Source: an uncultured Collinsella sp. (GTDB lineage Bacteria; Actinomycetota; Coriobacteriia; Coriobacteriales; Coriobacteriaceae). From it: a DNA stretch of 6,132 nt. Made by a program: the position numbers and the translations under genes. The notes beneath the pieces were generated by a model. That model saw only the letters and a list, made by a program, of their open reading frames with translations, had not been told where the DNA came from and ran no database searches. The stretch's first letter is position 1. The number at the start of each line of letters is the position of its first letter. Of this stretch, positions 5,746-6,132 are shown one piece after another. Where the stretch lies: contig USBA01000118.1 in the NCBI GenBank assembly GCA_900552735.1, positions 1 through 6,132 on the forward strand. The letters are read 5' to 3'.

Positions 5746-6132
5746 ATGCCAACTTTAAATTTTCGTAAGCTGATTCCGGGAGGCTATTCGGGGGCCGGTC
5801 CGAATGCCGGCAATTCGGCTGCGCCGCGGAGAAACGATGGTCTCCATGGCACTGAGCGACGTGCCATGGGTGCTTTTGACGACATGTTGGGTATTGAGAA
5901 CGTGGCGTCGCAGCGCGGCTCTCAGACGAATGCACGTTCTCGTTCGAACATGGCGCAACGCGAAATCCGGAATGACGTGGTAATCAATGAGGGCTTGGGC
6001 TCGTATGACGGACGCCCGTGCTCCATCAGGATTTTCGAAAACCACCTCGAGATTGTCGCCAAGCGTGAGGGCTCGACGCTCGATAATCACCCCGCGCTCA
6101 AGATGCTTGTCCCCGGCATAGGCAACAGCAAG
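5746..6132 (+). CDS. Unrecognised protein, N-terminal 129 residues (3' end outside window)
   Basis: An ATG with a good ribosome binding site opens a frame with no stop up to the window end. I do not recognise the family. Residues 1-75 are polar and probably disordered: rich in Gly, Asn, Ser and Arg (GGYSGAGPNAGNSAAPRR at 12-29, RSRSN at 64-68), interrupted by a short hydrophobic/acidic patch AFDDMLGIENV (43-53) that could be a binding helix. From about residue 77 the sequence looks folded, with beta-type alternation in CSIRIFENHLEIVAKR (92-107) followed by LKMLVPGIG. There is no signal peptide, membrane segment or nucleotide-binding motif in the visible part. Codon use resembles its neighbours and the 14-base spacing puts it in the same operon. 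A soluble partner or substrate of the kinase is plausible, since the tail has many Ser/Thr next to Arg, but this is inference. Alternatively it is the linker-led start of a larger effector or scaffold. Confidence 0.85.
   Translation, partial: MPTLNFRKLIPGGYSGAGPNAGNSAAPRRNDGLHGTERRAMGAFDDMLGIENVASQRGSQTNARSRSNMAQREIRNDVVINEGLGSYDGRPCSIRIFENHLEIVAKREGSTLDNHPALKMLVPGIGNSK
5844..5869 (+). other. Inverted repeat early in the fourth gene
   Basis: CCATGGCAC (5844-5852) and GTGCCATGG (5861-5869) are exact reverse complements separated by 8 bases, and in RNA a U-G pair (5843/5870) could extend the stem. It starts about 100 bases after the ATG at 5746. Four T residues follow at 5874-5877, which is too few for a convincing terminator. 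It may act as an mRNA structure that tunes expression of the gene, or may be neutral. Confidence 0.5.

Noticed and set aside
1..6132. CRISPR array, tRNA/rRNA, insertion sequence or attachment site
   Set aside because: The only regular repeat is the in-frame protein repeat, with diverged DNA copies. No transposase, terminal inverted repeats or structural RNA signature was seen, and coding sequence fills nearly every base.

Overview
The window is a gene-dense, single-strand stretch of bacterial DNA. By eye it is moderately GC-rich, with good Shine-Dalgarno sequences and almost no intergenic space. Codon use and style suggest a medium-to-high-GC Gram-positive, possibly an actinobacterium of the Coriobacteriia (Collinsella-like) kind. 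That placement is a guess, since no marker gene is present.

Four genes run left to right. (1) Positions 1-1440 hold the 3' part of a tandem AAA+ ATPase gene. It has the tail of a first AAA module, followed directly by a complete ClpB/ClpA-type second module with all catalytic motifs. (2) Positions 1437-2198 encode a compact PP2C-type serine/threonine phosphatase whose start overlaps the previous stop by 4 bases. (3) Positions 2201-5731 encode an 1176-residue serine/threonine protein kinase. Its N-terminus carries twelve copies of a roughly 14-residue repeat with core [GD]-[EQ]-T-[VI]-T-[VI]-x-[RH]; then come the kinase domain, about 470 residues of unassigned sequence, and a cluster of about six hydrophobic segments at the C-terminus. 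(4) From 5746 to the window end lies the start of an unrecognised gene with a polar, Gly/Arg/Asn-rich N-terminus and a more ordered later part.

The junctions are -4, 2 and 14 bases, and no terminator or promoter is evident between genes, so the four are almost certainly one operon that continues on both sides. The logic is a writer (kinase), an eraser (phosphatase) and an ATP-driven remodeller. This resembles the PpkA/PppA/ClpV set of type VI secretion and the kinase/PP2C pairs of TerY-P stress systems, but nothing else from either system is visible. The threonine-rich repeat array ahead of the kinase is the most distinctive feature. My working hypothesis is that it is a multivalent autophosphorylation platform that recruits phosphothreonine-binding (for example FHA) partners encoded outside the window.
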